Assembly: GCA_014529385.2 (NCBI GenBank)
Contig: CM043945.1
Coordinates: forward strand, 4,558,312-4,622,311
Length of the DNA: 64,000 nt
From: Adiantum capillus-veneris
Lineage: Eukaryota > Streptophyta > Polypodiopsida > Polypodiales > Pteridaceae
Reading direction: 5' to 3'
Position numbers and translations under genes: made by a program. Under the pieces are notes generated by a model. The model had not been told where the DNA came from, did not search any database, and saw only the letters and a list, made by a program, of their open reading frames with translations. Positions 42,816 to 55,690 of this stretch are shown here, piece after piece (the stretch's first letter is position 1; each line of letters starts with the position of its first letter).

Positions 42816-43492
42816 TGTCATTTTTCTCTATTTGAAAGTTGTAATTATAAGTTAAGTCAAAAGAGCTGAAGCAACAAATTTTTATTAACATGGCTTAAAG
42901 GCAAAGGGACTCTAGAGGGTGATGAAGATTCTAAAAATATGGTCCATGCATTGCAATGGTTTCTAGATGTCATGTTATAGGATCATGGTCACATGGAAGT
43001 CTACATAGAAGAGTGAAAAAATTTCAAGCTCAAGTTTGATCTCACACAAATGTTAGAATAGTTAAAAGGAAACTTGTCTAAGGAGTTATATATGAGTAAA
43101 ATGATTGTGTGGCAAAGGGGAGATTAAGTGTTAATCCTGATGTTGCAATGTTAGAGGAACATATATTGTAACTTTACAAGGTATTATATTGTGAAAATGA
43201 ATGTTTTGCAAGGAGATTGAAAGTAAATTTACAAGGAGATTTAAAATAAATTTACTTATATGGTTAAAATGATAGTCTTTTGCAAGGAATGATATTGTAA
43301 CTTTGCATCTAAATAGTCTCCTGCTTGGAATGATTGTGATGTTCACAGCAAGGTGGTTGTTGTTGGTTCTTTGATCTCATCCTCTATAATTGCCTCCCTT
43401 GGTATCGACTTAGTTATTTTAGTGCATTGCTTCTTCTTTGTCATCCTCCCTTTCTTGTTGATATGAAAAATGAAGTTTATGCTTGATAATGT
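42816..43492. other. Intergenic, nothing recognised
   Basis: AT-rich. Short repeated pieces such as attgtaacttt and caagga recur near 43165-43310 without a clear period. Confidence 0.4.
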
Positions 43493-43652
43493 GACTTCTG
43501 AAGAAACTAAGCAATTGGGATAGCTGGCATAATGGCTAATTATATGCTGTCTATTTATTTTCTAATTGAGTTGACTTCTGAAGAAACTAAGCAATTGGGA
43601 TAGCTGGCATAATGGCTAATTATATGCTGTCTATTTATTTTCTAATTGAGTT
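43493..43652. repeat. Exact 80-bp tandem duplication
   Basis: Two adjacent 80-base units beginning gacttctgaagaaact (43493 and 43573) are identical base for base as read. Confidence 0.97.
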
Positions 43653-44091
43653 GATGATGACGATTTTGTAGATTGGAATGCGAGGGAGTTGATGAAGAGG
43701 CGCCGGCAATTACTCTTGGCCATTTTATATTCGCACAGTATTTTAGAATTTCATTTCAATAAGCCACTATGGTTTTGTAAATAATTGTAGTGAGAACTCT
43801 CCTTATGGGTCATGCAAGAACTAATGAGCTTCACTCATTTACAAAAGTGAAGTGGTTGTAAAAAGAGGGGCCTCAAATTTTGGCACTTTAAAATCACAAA
43901 TAATATATTAAATACCAACTCCACAAGAGAGGTGCCGTGGAGTTTGGGGCTAGATTTAGGCCTTTCTCTTACAGATTCTCTTCTCTACTCCCTTATGCTA
44001 TGTTCTATTTGCTGTGTACTCTCTAATCAAGTCTCCATCTCTTACAATTCTCTTACACACTCTTACAAGCTTGTCTATGTCAATTCTATGT

Positions 44092-44170
<79 letters not shown>

Positions 44171-44418
44171 GTGTGTGCGTGTGCTTGGAAATTGGGAAAA
44201 GAGGTGGACAGGTTGATGGTGATGTTTGTGAGCATGTGTTAAATAATCTAAGCAATCCGTCTCCCCATCTCTTCTCCCAACAAAATACAAAGACATTTGA
44301 CCCATTGAACTCTATTTTTGGTTTAACCTATCGTAGCCTTAATGTATAAGGTACCTAGGTCATTTTGTCAAGAGAAATTTATTTTAATCAAAGTTTTGAG
44401 CTGTTGTTGATTGTGTGT

Positions 44419-44451
<33 letters not shown>

Positions 44452-44996
44452 TGAGCTTCATCATGACACTACTTCCTGCTCGCTCATTGCATTGGAGATC
44501 CGACTGCACCCTTGCCATAGGCTCCGAGAGAGCTACGCAACAACACCAAGCATTCCATGCAAAATGAAGCACATGTACTAACGAACATAAGCTACGCATG
44601 GTCACTCATAGATTTCAGTTTCAGGCACTTTTGAATTTTTGCTTTGTCTTCATACGCGTTTTCCACATATGGGTTTGGAGTGACGATTTTGAGTGTAGAG
44701 GCTTTGGGATAGGTATATCCTAGTAAGGGGATGGTGTTCCTTAAGTATCATACGATTCTTATATGGTTTGGTGAATTTCGTTCCGTTTGTGTGTACATGT
44801 GGGTCTAGTGTTGTAGTTGACAACAGTGAGATTCCTAATTGTGGCTTAGTTGGCCTTCCAGAGTGTTGTATATGTGGGATGGTCTTAGCCTAACAAGCAA
44901 TAGAGATTGCCTCCGTGTGCCTATCGTGCCATATGTGTCCTCGATTGAAGATAGTGTTGCATGCACTGTATAAGTGGTGTGATTCGCTCCCGCAAC
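43653..44996. repeat. Unassigned DNA with CT/GT and GA microsatellites
   Basis: (CT)n at about 44096-44138 runs straight into (GT)n at 44139-44168. A GA run lies at about 44420-44451. Between them I see no gene. The stretch before 44997 may be the remains of an LTR (see the primer site there). Confidence 0.6.
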
Positions 44997-45016
44997 ATTA
45001 GCGCCGCTGTCAAGGA
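44997..45016 (+). other. Degenerate tRNA-Asp-type primer site of a lost gypsy element
   Basis: cgcaaca is followed two bases later by agcgccgctgtcaagga, resembling TGGCGCCGTTGCCGGGGA of Athila/Tat elements with several substitutions. It suggests an LTR ended at about 44997. No coding relic follows. Confidence 0.4.
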
Positions 45017-46721
45017 CACGAGGACTTGAGTAGGTAACCCTACTAACACTCGTATGATGGCTGCTTGCTTTAGTTTTGACTAAAGAGCATTTTTCTTAAG
45101 TGGATCTGAAAGAGGATATTACGAGATCAAGTGGACAGTTAGGAAGCGTGTGTCTTGCGGAGGGTCTGTGACTAGATAGATTTAGTTAGGATTTGTAGTA
45201 TTAGTTGTAGATTGGAGTAATTGTTGGTGGTCAAGTGATTTGTGAGGTGATAAAAGAATTTGCTAGTCCATGCGTGGTAGTGAAGCATTTTTCTACTCAT
45301 AAATGAAAAACCCTATATGATGTGTAGTAAGTTTAGGTAGGACATGCTGATTCTGATCTAAAGCTATTCATCATTGATTTATCTGTTCAAGTGCTTGTTT
45401 GCATTCACAATCTTTGATAAGTTGATTTTGAGTGTAACAATGTAATAAACAGGTTTTTGTTGACATTTTTTCATGGCTGATTGTTGACGTGCATATAAGA
45501 GGGCATTTGCAAGAGTTTTATGTAGAATAATTAAAAAATTATGCAAACTTGAACATCATACACGTATGATGTCTGAAGCGGCACTTGGAGACCAAATTTA
45601 ACAAATTTGACTGCACTATAGTGTTCAAAAGGGTTTTTTTATTCCATGGACTAAGGTTTTGACCAACCCTTGGTACACCCAAAAGACAAAAGACGGAGTG
45701 TCAAAAATGGAAAAAAGAGAAACTTGTGATTTTGAGCATATTTTCGAATTGATAGAAGTGCTTAAAAACTAGTACTAGAGACTTGGGAAAGCATGTGGTT
45801 AAATTTTGGCCAAAAATCCATCAACAAACATCATATGTCATAAAAACTAATATCTAATACTCCCAAACGTTTTTCTCATGTTAAACTAATCATTTAATAT
45901 GGGGAAGTACCAGGGGAGTAAAAGCTAAAATATTGGTATAGCTACCAGACCGATCTCTGTCAGGGATCAAAAGGAGAGAAAATAGGGATCCAAAGGGGGA
46001 CGGTCTGCAAAAGAGCAATGTGCTTCAATGGGGCTTAAAAGACCTAAGGTTCAGCTCCATTAAGACTTCCATAGGCTAAGGTACCTAATTTTTTATTCAA
46101 TTGTCCAAAGGCCAATGTAGGGGAAAATTGGATGGTCATGGAAAGACTAAAAAGTCTTCCCACATTCCTAGGAAGGAGGGGGCGAGCCCATATTATAGGG
46201 GATGAGAGAGAAACACACACACAAACACACACACTCCACTGCTCCCCCTTAACACAAAGGGAATACTCAACACATGTCAAGTTCCTAGGCCATTTGCTTC
46301 CAACCTCCCCTCAAATCCTATTGGATGGCCATAGAGATGGACCAATGAGAATTAGGCTAGAGTAAATTTAGTATAATCAATTAAAAAATGCTTGATAAAA
46401 GAACCAATAGAAATTAAGATCCCTACAAGACTATTGGATAGTCTGCCAAAGGGGTCCAATGAGCATTCAGCAGCCTAATGGCTTGCATGATTCCTATTGG
46501 CCAAAAGACTAAAAGATCCAATGAGAGTTTAATTGAATTATTTAAATGCCTAAAGCTCTCACAAAAGGGGAAAGAGGGACACATGTCACAAGGCTAGCAC
46601 TTATGCTTCTAATTTATGATTGGCTAAGCTTTACAAGGGCCAATGGGATGTCAACATGAGCAATTAGCAAGAGGGGTCGACCAAGATGAGAGAGAAGGTT
46701 GCTTTTTACTCTAACTCATTG

Positions 46722-46725
<4 letters not shown>
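45017..46725. other. Unassigned, perhaps including the start of the F LTR
   Basis: No gene recognised. From about 46100 on, repeated phrases such as ccaatgagcatt, ccaatagaaatt and ccaatgagagtt occur (46350-46530). They may belong to the U3 of element F, whose left edge I could not place. Confidence 0.4.
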
Positions 46726-46726
<1 letters not shown>

Positions 46727-46798
<72 letters not shown>

Positions 46799-47459
46799 TC
46801 ATGTGTGCAAGAAGAACTCCATCTCCTTCTCCAAGCATGGAGAAGTAGAGGCCTACACCAACAACTCTTGGCTATGGAATGCAAATCCAACCAAGAGCCA
46901 AGCTTCAATGGAATGCTCATCTCCTCTACCATGCTAATTACTAAGCTAAGCTATTCTTTTAGAGTGATTATGTGAGGCTTTCTTGCAAGATACCTCTTCT
47001 TCCTCTCAATCTATCCTCATTCCCTGCTAGCTCTCACCATTTTTGAAGGTGTGTGAGGTCTTGGGACTGAGACTAGGGACAGCAGGTGTGTTTTTCAAGC
47101 ATAATGTGGTGTATGATGCTTCCACCTTCATTACACCAACTAGTTTTATCAAGGAACAGAAAGATTGTATTGTACACAAATCTCCTTTAATGGGAGAATC
47201 TATAATACAAAGCCTTTATGGAGGGGGGACCGGATCCATGTAAATCGGGTCCTCAACTGTTGTCAAGTGTTCTATTTCTCTCTCTTTTCAAGCATTGTCA
47301 ATGCCAAATTAGCTATTTGTAAATTGCTACGTTTCTTTCTCAATTAAGTACTCTCTCTATGCTCATTAGTAACTTGTTCTTAATGAAATGCTCACTATGT
47401 TATCAATTTCCGCTACATACAAGTTACTAGGGCATTAAATGCTACATTGGTATCAGAGC
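46727..47459 (+). repeat. End of the 5' LTR and primer site of element F
   Basis: The LTR ends gctaca at 47446 and TGGTATCAGAGC follows at 47448-47459 (initiator tRNA-Met primer). A CA microsatellite occupies about 46725-46797. The left LTR edge is not determined. Confidence 0.7.
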
Positions 47460-47864
47460 TATTGGTTTCTCTTTTCTTGCTCAAGAAGAGAGGTCCTCAA
47501 GCTTGCTACAAATGGTTGGTGTTATTAATTGCAAAAGAGTAAGTAGAATAGGGATTTTTCATCCTTGAAGCACGCCTGCTTTATGCAGTTAATGGGGACA
47601 CCATCAAGAGCTATGGTCTTAATAATGGAGTCCTACGGGGCTTGCTTATGGCTTAACCATTATTGAGCTATTAGAAGCTTGACAGGAATCGATGCTCTCT
47701 TGGATCTTTTGAACCCTCTCTTCTATTCCTTGCAAATAATAATATTCAAGCCACGGGTATAGATGCTTGAGTGCTTATCTTTGAAGGTAAAGAGGAGTAG
47801 CAACTACGGCTTGAAGTGCCAAAGTATAAGTAAAAGTTTACACCTAAAATTTGCTAGTATGGAT

Positions 47865-48498
47865 GACAAAGGAAAAGAGATTGAAATGAATCTTGATAGC
47901 TTTGATTTTTCTAATGAAAGAGAAACTAATGATGCCTCTATGCTTGTAAACTATCTTGTTTCTAGGCATCAACAAGCCTTGGGCAACCCATCCCTCCAAG
48001 GTGAAGTGCTACAGCAATTGTGCACCCATGGTATTCTCCAAACTCCTCACCAAGAAGAGAGAGTACCTAGGAAGCCTCCTAGTGAGACTTCCAAAAGAGG
48101 ACTCTCTCCGATAAGGGAAGAAGAAGAGGATCTGTACGAAGGGCTCAAAAATTAACTAGACGCATCTCCTTCCCAAAGGAGAATTCGAGTTTCAACAGTA
48201 GAGCCCCCACCGAAAGAACGAGAAAGAAGCGAGTCTCATGCCACCTCAGCGGAGATGGCTCCACGAAGACGATGGGCAAAATGCTCTCCAATACTCCTTA
48301 AACAAAGAAGACCATCGCATACTTCTCTACACCATAATGCAAAGAGGGATGAGAGAAAACAAGAAAAGAAAAAGGTGAGAAATAGGTCACCCTCTTCTCC
48401 ATATTCTTCATCCTCTTCCTCTTCTGAAGAAAGTGATGGTGTAGGAAAGGAGGAACAAAGGAAGAAAAACACTATTATTTTTTATAAATCGGGAATAT
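47865..48498 (+). pseudogene. Element F gag N-terminal fragment
   Basis: An open frame 47865-48155 starts MDDKGKEIEMNL in a longer frame from 47763 and contains LVSRHQQALGNPSLQGEV; it is followed by a second, basic/Ser-rich frame at 48255-48503 (KRDERKQEKKKVRNRS). Position 400-1050 bases after a primer site fits gag, but no gag domain or zinc knuckle is seen. The element then appears cut by the LTR of element G at about 48499. It is called gag only by context. Confidence 0.45.
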
Positions 48499-49355
48499 TG
48501 TAACTCCTATTTTCTTGAATAAACTTTGTAATTGATGAGCCGGGGCTATAAGCTTCCAAATTGTATCAACCTGTCATTACCATCTTTGGTAGAACTCCCA
48601 GATTATTAGTTTTGACGACCAAAAACCTTGGCTAAGGTATAAAAACCAATTTTTGTAAGTTATTATCAAGTTTTTGGATAATAGAAACGCAGCATGAGCT
48701 AACAACGCTCACTCCTCTCCTTCTCGCGCTTCCTACTTCCTCCCCGGTTGTCACATTGCAGTCGCGTTTATTGCATTGCAGTCGTCGCAGGTAAGAGCTC
48801 TACGCATTGATGTAAGCACATCATGGTATTTTGTAGCTTTTGGCGTCACCGATCCACGGCCTAATTTCATCATAACTAGGTATTTACACTTTCAAATCAA
48901 AAACTAAGCATAGGTGGGGTATTGGGGCATCATTGCTAAGCATTTAGGTGCATTCTGGGTCGAAAACGATTAGGTCAAAAATCCACTACTGTTAATAATC
49001 ACGATTTTGAAACTTGACCTAAAGTGGGGTATGAGACCATAAGCATGTGTGCTTAGGTCCTATAAACATGTCCTAGTAGTTTCGCTACGTTTGGATGTCA
49101 TTTGATGCTGTAATAGATGTGATTTGTTTGCCGATGAGCGATTGGCTTTTGGTGATTTCTGTCACTTGAGTGTAGCTTGAGTTAGATACGAGCTATTAGT
49201 TGTTTTTTGAGAGATTAACACCCTCTTGTAGCCTCTATGCACTAGTCGAGTCAGCTTCATCCCATGGATTGACAATTAATCGTGGTTCTCACTAATACTG
49301 CAGATAGGATGGTGAGGTTAGACATGCGTCCCACATTTGGCGTTGTTGTCGGGGA
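48499..49355 (+). repeat. 5' LTR and primer site of element G
   Basis: The LTR ends gcgtcccaca at 49335 and the primer site tggcgttgttgtcgggga follows at 49338-49355. Compared with the usual TGGCGCCGTTGCCGGGGA all three differences are C to T. The left edge (tgtaactcc at 48499) is a guess. A TATA-like tataaaaacc lies at about 48639. A roughly 110-base repeat (gtggggtat…cttagg) occurs near 48915 and 49022. Confidence 0.6.
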
Positions 49356-51317
49356 TCGAAGAAACCTAAACTAGGGAAAAACACGAGCGTCTTGTGAAGT
49401 TATCCTTTAACTTTCTCTAGGATTGCCCAGATTTCAAACTTTCTTTTAGAAACCGCATAGCCTAAGATTGTCGTCTTTTGCTGTGTAGAGGTAGTTTGGA
49501 GGTAATCGTACTTGCTGAGTGCCTTTAGGATTGTAGGATTGTAGAAATAGATAATGAGTTTGAGGATGGTTGATAGACGAGACAAGTCTTGAGATCAATG
49601 CTCAAAAAACCATAAAATACGAGAAAGCGAGTGTTTGTGGATACTTTCCACAACCCCATTGCATGAGAATCTAGGAGTAGGTAAGTAGGAACCGAGGTGG
49701 ATTTCAGATCATTGCTCTCTCTGAAAGAATCAAGTGTGAGTGTTCTTTGAAGTTGCAGAATTTCAGGTCTACGGCTAGAAATAGCACAAAAAGACTCCAA
49801 ACCACTCAATCCGATTGGAGTGAGCTTAAAAGTTGTATGAACCAGCGGGTAAGCTCAAGGACAATTTGAGGTAAAAATTTCAGTTGTTGGCCAAAACTCA
49901 GATTATTTTCTTTTTCTTGACATTTTAGGCCAAAGTAAGTTTTGACTTGATTCATAGGCTTAAAATAGCTCATGAAAAGACTGTCCATTGAAAAATTGCA
50001 AAAAAGTGTTCATTTCAAGCCTGAAGTTAATAATCACGATTATTAACTTTCAGCTCAAATTTGACCAAGGTTCATACCATTGACTCATTGCATGTGTACA
50101 AACAACTTTTGTAAAGGCACAAAAGATTTGGATCACCAAACTGACAGAAAACTGGGTAAAAACTAAAGTTTGTACTGACTTTTTGAAACTTGAGTGTAAA
50201 TAAGGGAAAAAATTTGTCCAAACTTGATGAAATTTGATTCAAAAGCTTATGTTGATGTGATAAACATGTGTACATGATCACTTGACCAAAAAGATGCAAA
50301 AATTTGCTAGTTATAAATAATTGTGATTATTTACATCTGTCCCAATTTTCAACTTTTTTGACCAAGTTGGCATACCACTAGTTTTACCATGTTATAATAA
50401 GCCCACAAACCAAATTTGATAAGATTTGGATCACTGGATTGAAAATGTGACCAGAATTGCAAAGTCAGTCTGTGGACAGAAAATTGATGACCATTTGACC
50501 AAAACTTGTCCAAACTTGATGAAACTTGGCTAGGAACCTTAACTTGAGGTGCTTAACAAATCTGTGTCAAAGTTGGGACAAAATTTTGCAAAAATCTAGC
50601 TGGAGTAAATAATCGGGATTATTTATATCTGCTTAAAAAATTGACAATTTTGCAAATTTGAGTATATCACAAGGTCAAGAATATCAAGTAGATCCCACAA
50701 ATCAGTTTTGGTGAAATTTGGATCACAAAAGTGAGACTTAAGCCAAATTCTTGAAATCAGAGTTTGCGGACACGAAATAGTTGGTAAACTTGAATAGATT
50801 TTGTCTAAACTTGTTGAAACTTGTCCAGGGACTTCAACAGAGTGTATACTTATCAAACCAAGCCAGAAAGTGTAAAAAATTGACAAAAGTAAATAATCGC
50901 GATTATTTACTACTGCTACATACGGATACCAGTTTTGACTTTTGAACTTGTATAGTGTTAGACCAACATAATACAAAGCCACCGGGCAGTTTTGGGTTCA
51001 ATCAGATCCAAATTGGTACATGTTCACTCAGTTTCCAAGTTGCAGATTAATCCTTTGATTTTTTGCCAAAGTCGAATTTGAAAGTCATTTGCTGACTCCC
51101 ATAGCTCCATTTGAAGCGATACACACAGAACGATCACAATGGTTATAAAAAATTATACTGTCTTTGTAAAAGAATAGCTAACTTTTTCAAGTTTATACAA
51201 GAATCAAGTTGTAGACAAGGAATCGTTAATTCGACAGAAGTTGCAATCAAGTCAAGTGGAAATTGACGACAAGTCAATCCAAAGGTAAGCACTCTATCCA
51301 AGGCTTCACCAGTCTTT
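49356..51317 (+). repeat. Leader of element G with about 288-bp tandem repeats, each with a palindrome
   Basis: Four palindromes lie at 50026-50047, 50313-50334, 50605-50626 and 50889-50910, spaced 287, 292 and 284 bases. The last is perfect (core taaataatcgcgattattta). The DNA between shares ttgaccaaaacttgtccaaac, gatgaaacttg and aaatttggatcac phrases in the same order. A related half-site occurs in the LTR at 48991. There is no gene in this stretch. Confidence 0.85.
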
Positions 51318-52319
51318 ATGAACCTTATATCTGGTCGTGTACTAGAAAATCAAGGCATATTCGGAGAAACCTCCAGTAGAGTATCCACCGAAGAAAGCGT
51401 GAATCAAGGTAATTCCTTACACACTACTATCCTTGAAGAAGTCTCAGACACTTTTTTAGACTCAACATTTGAATTGTCTTCTTACTCGACTCACTCAGAG
51501 ACCAGAACGACAGTGCGCTATAGGCATATACTTTCATTTTGTAAGACTAATTGCCATGGAGCTCAGGTTTACTTGGATCCTAACGAAGAGTATGCTATTC
51601 GCATTGATGACCATGGTATTGAGTTTGAAGAAGAGATAAGGGCAAACAAACAAGGAAAAATGTACATGGACAAAAACAGAACTCAGTATTTACAAGTTAA
51701 AAGCCCCGAGGTGATAGACAAATGGGGGTTATAAGTAAAAACCATAATCCCAGACATGTCAGCAAAAGAAGGACCACCAACCTTAGAATTCGAGGGATAC
51801 GATCAAGTAGACTTGAAGCCTTTGAAATGGCTTAGTACTGATAATCCTAGGATTGGAGTCTATTGTTGGGAGGATAAAAAATTAAAAGATCTTTTGTGGA
51901 CTTCGCATGCCAAATCAGGACAACTAACAGCCATGAAGATCATCTATATCTTCAAGATCAAAGATAAGGGATCAACAAACCGACCAAGCTACCTGTTTAG
52001 GGATTGTTATAACAACAACTTTGTTATGATGACTCCTGAGGAGGTAGAACAAACCAAATACCAAGGGTATTCCATAAGGGATTGGATATTGGGACAAAGA
52101 CCAGAAACAATTCCAAGAGATGAACACCGTGAGACATCATCTGAGAGTAACGTTAAGAAACCAGAAACCACCTCATCGCGAAGAAAACCAGGTGACACTA
52201 AGGCCAGTCGAGGGCTACATGAGTCACTATTTCCAACAAACTGGTTTGAAGGACTCAGAGCAGGACCAATTTCCAGGAGACCGAGAGTTAACAGACGCGT
52301 CAGACCAGCTGATTTTTAG
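51318..52319 (+). pseudogene. Extra ORF upstream of gag in element G
   Basis: An open frame starts at 51318 (MNLISGRVLENQ), is interrupted once by TAA at 51732-51734, and continues in the same frame to 52317. It contains HGAQVYLDPNEEYAIRIDD, LKPLKWLSTDNPRIGVYCWE and PSYLFRDCYNNNFVMMTPEE and ends in a Glu/Ser/Arg-rich tail. I do not recognise a domain. Some Tat-lineage elements (Ogre) have an ORF in this position, so it is probably an element gene of the same class, but homology cannot be claimed from sequence alone. Confidence 0.6.
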
Positions 52320-52329
52320 AAATGGGTTA

Positions 52330-54695
52330 GAAAATACAGTGGATCAAGGGATCCATACGACCACTTAGCAAGCTTTAGCAAGTGCTAAGAGCAGAACGTA
52401 TATTCGATTTCCATACTCAATTCGAGGGGTTTGGAATGACATTAGAAGGAAAAGCATTGACATGGTTCCAAAACATTTCACCAAGGTCAATCATGGACTT
52501 GAACACATTAGCTCAAGGATTTGTAGCTGCTTGTTTCAAAATGGGGATCAAACACAATATAGTAGCTCAAATCTACAACTTTAAACAAAAACAAGGTGAG
52601 TTTGTTAGGGATTGTGCAACTCAAATGAAGCAATACATTTCTAGATGCCCAGAGCTAGAGATACCTACAGAAGAACGACTAGTATCTTTATTTCTAGAGG
52701 GATTGCTAAACAAGGAACGTCATGCTATACTTTATAGCAAGAAGCATACAACCTTAGAAGAGTGTGTGTCAGATGCTATCGACTTAGGAGACAATTGTGA
52801 TATTTTCAATGCAGAAGATGTCCCTAAGGATAATCAAAGCAAGAAAACAACATCCACCAAGCCAGCACAAGTAGGAATGACTGCTGTAGCACCTCTTTCA
52901 GCCATAGAAGACATGCTCAAAAGGATGAATGATATGATGAACAACATGCAAAAAGCACCTATGAGGGGACCAAGACAAGGAATACCTCAATAGGGACAAC
53001 CAATTAGGCCACAAAAATGGTGTGCAATTGAGGGTAAATGGACCAACCATGATACCCAGGAGTGCTACTTCCGACCAAAGTATGATGGGAATGTTCAGTA
53101 CGTGCCGATGAGGCCACAAGGACAACCCATGTACAATATCAGCCTAATATGGCCCAAGCTCAAAGACCACTGATGGGTATGAAAAGACCTCAACCTGTGT
53201 TGGGTCAGCAACCTCCGTATCCAGGACACAATGCAGTGCCTGTAAAGTACATGCACTCTGAAGGAGTCATAGATAAACAAGTATTAGTGCTTGTTACACC
53301 TTATGCGGAGCCTAGTCCATCCACAGTAATGGTAGAGGGAGATTGGTATAATTCACATCCACCGCCAATGGAGAAACCTGTGACTTATGCTCCACCAGAG
53401 CTTGCACCAATGTATTATGTATCTAATCAAGGTGTCAGACCTCCTATGGTAAGACCCATGATTAAGCCAAGAACTGTGGTGCAAATGATCATTGGAAGAA
53501 TGAATGCCCAGAGCCTGACAAAAACCTCAAACCAATTGAAGCTTATTGCATACAATGTTGCAAAAAGGGAGGAAACTTCCCGGAAGATTGTCCTGAGAAT
53601 CCTTTAAACAAGGGTAAAATGGTAGTCAACGTAGTCCAAGTGATACCTAGTAGCTCATCTGAGAGTGAACCGATTGTTCTAATCAAGGTAATCACTAGAG
53701 CTCAGGCTAAGAAAAAGAAACCCAACTCCTCTAATGATTTGTAGAATACAAAAGCTACATCTCAAAAGACCAAAAGAAGTAGAAGCAAAAGGTATGAGAT
53801 GAGAAAACAGAAACAATAAGCTCAAATTGAGGAGAAAGCAAAACAGCTATTCCAGGAAAAGGCGAAAGAAACTGGAAGCAAAATCAAAGAACGACAATGA
53901 AATTTGGAGGATAAAATTTTTAAGCCTATTAATGCAACCTACCAAGCAGGACTTAAAGCAAGACAAAACATGGAACACAAATGGAAGAACTATCCTTCTC
54001 CAGACATGGAAGCAGCTAAGCTTGAAGCTTATCAAAATTTGGTAAGAATCACGCAAGAATTGTTGGAAAAACAAAAACCCAAGCTTGAAAGTTTCGCAAA
54101 ACCTAAAGAGCTTGTGTTAAGAGAAACTAAAGAAAAATCCGAAGTGGTGATAGAACCCCACCTTGAGACAAAAGAACCAGAACTTATAGTTCCGAAAAAC
54201 GAAGATGCCTTAGACGGAATTCCTTTTGTAGAGGAAGACTGGCCAGGAAACTTGTGGGAAAAGGTTCGGGAGATCAATGATGGGAGCCTCACTCTAAAGT
54301 TAGCTCCTATAGAGGAAGTTTGGTTAGTCAACCTACCTCCTGATATGGACGTGGACGTACAATCCTTGTATGGGGATTGCGGATCTGAAGCTTCAGGAAT
54401 GTTGAAACCATTGACCTTGAAAACATTACCCTCTTACTTGGGAGATAACAAGGATGAATCCATAGTTTGTAAGACCACTCAAGTAAGAAGAGCAGAACAG
54501 ACCCTAGAAGTAGACAATATTCATTCAATCATGTCTACACCCATCCAATGCACTCTTACCATGGGACAAATGTTAAAACTCATACCATATTTATGGAATG
54601 ATCTACAAAAAACCCTAGAGAAGGTGGGGATAACGGGGATAATCTCAAAAAATTTAGGAAAATTGAAACACAAAATGGACAACAAAGAGATTTGA
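52330..54695 (+). pseudogene. Element G gag
   Basis: The gag core is clear at about 52382-52800 (FEGFGMTLEGKALTWFQ, FKMGIKHNIVAQIYNFKQKQGEF, SLFLEGLLNKERHAIL). Downstream are a cysteine/histidine stretch WCAIEGKWTNHDTQECYF (about 53018-53070), a Pro/Met-rich part (53149-53500), a second possible knuckle NCPEPDK…AYCIQCCKKGGNFPEDCPE (about 53500-53600) with frame changes, and a long Lys/Glu-rich segment (53904-54695). Stops at 52991 and elsewhere break it into at least four frames. The core is secure; the outer parts are assigned by order. Confidence 0.75.
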
Positions 54696-54709
54696 TCGGT
54701 TCCAATGAA

Positions 54710-55690
54710 CAAAGTCAGAGAATACTACGAAGGGGAAGAAGGAAACACCACCCTTCTAGTGAAATATAATGACATAGAAACCATGGCAATACTGGATAGT
54801 GGAGCTGGCATAGCCATAGCCATGAAAGAAGTATGGGAATCATGGGGACAACCAGCATTAGACAAACTCGAATGAAATTGCAATTGGCTGATAGACACAT
54901 TGAAAGACCCTTAGGACTGCTTGAAAAAGTGATAGTTAATTTCTGTGGGATTGAATATCAACACACTTTTGCCATAGTAGATTTTGGAAAGAAACTAAAC
55001 TACGAAATCATATTGGAAAGACCTTTCATGCAACAGGTACACCTTATCCAAGATTGGAGAAACAACTATTTGTACTTGAAGCAGGTGGGATCTACAACAA
55101 GGGTAAATCTAAAAGATCACACTTATAGAGATGTCATGAAAACGCCCCTACAAGAGTTTGATTCAGTCTCTTCAGCTGAAACTAAGCTTCCATATTGGTT
55201 AAACAAGGACACTCCTGTTTGGATGTACGAAGCTTCAAAAGAAGGGAGCTTAAAATGAGAAGAGTGCATCTTAGAAAGGGATTGAACAGACAAAGCATAT
55301 GTACCTGAACCCTTCCCATAGCATTTGTTTGAACCATTTGAGTGGACTCAAATTTTAGCGACAATGGATGTATGCGTGAATACGTCTATGCCTACTCAAT
55401 TTTTCAATGAGGGCGGCTATGACATAATTCCCATCCAAATGATCTCAACTCTCCACATTGAAGATAGAATTGAGGGACCCAAGGACTCAATGAAAGCTCA
55501 ACAAGTATTTTTAGACCTCGACTACGATGCAACAGATAAGTTAGATACCTCAGAAGATTCGGTGTTGGAAAAAGAACATGTGAGAGCTAAGTTACTCATG
55601 AAAGGAGGGGAGGAAAAGTTTTTTGACTTTCCTAACCAGAAACTAGAAGACGAAAATGGTATAGACGCAAAAGAAACACCAAAAACATGA
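54710..55690 (+). pseudogene. Element G protease and linker
   Basis: A retropepsin begins near 54783 with MAILDSGAGIAIAMKEVW (catalytic D-S-G). A frameshift near 54860 moves it to the frame of MKLQLADRHIERPLGLLEKV, then HTFAIVDFGKKLNYEIILERPF (the usual ILGRPF with Gly to Glu) and a conserved-looking downstream part RVNLKDHTYRDV. After a stop at 55256 the linker continues at 55325-55690 (acidic). It would release the element proteins from their precursor; here it is broken. Confidence 0.8.
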
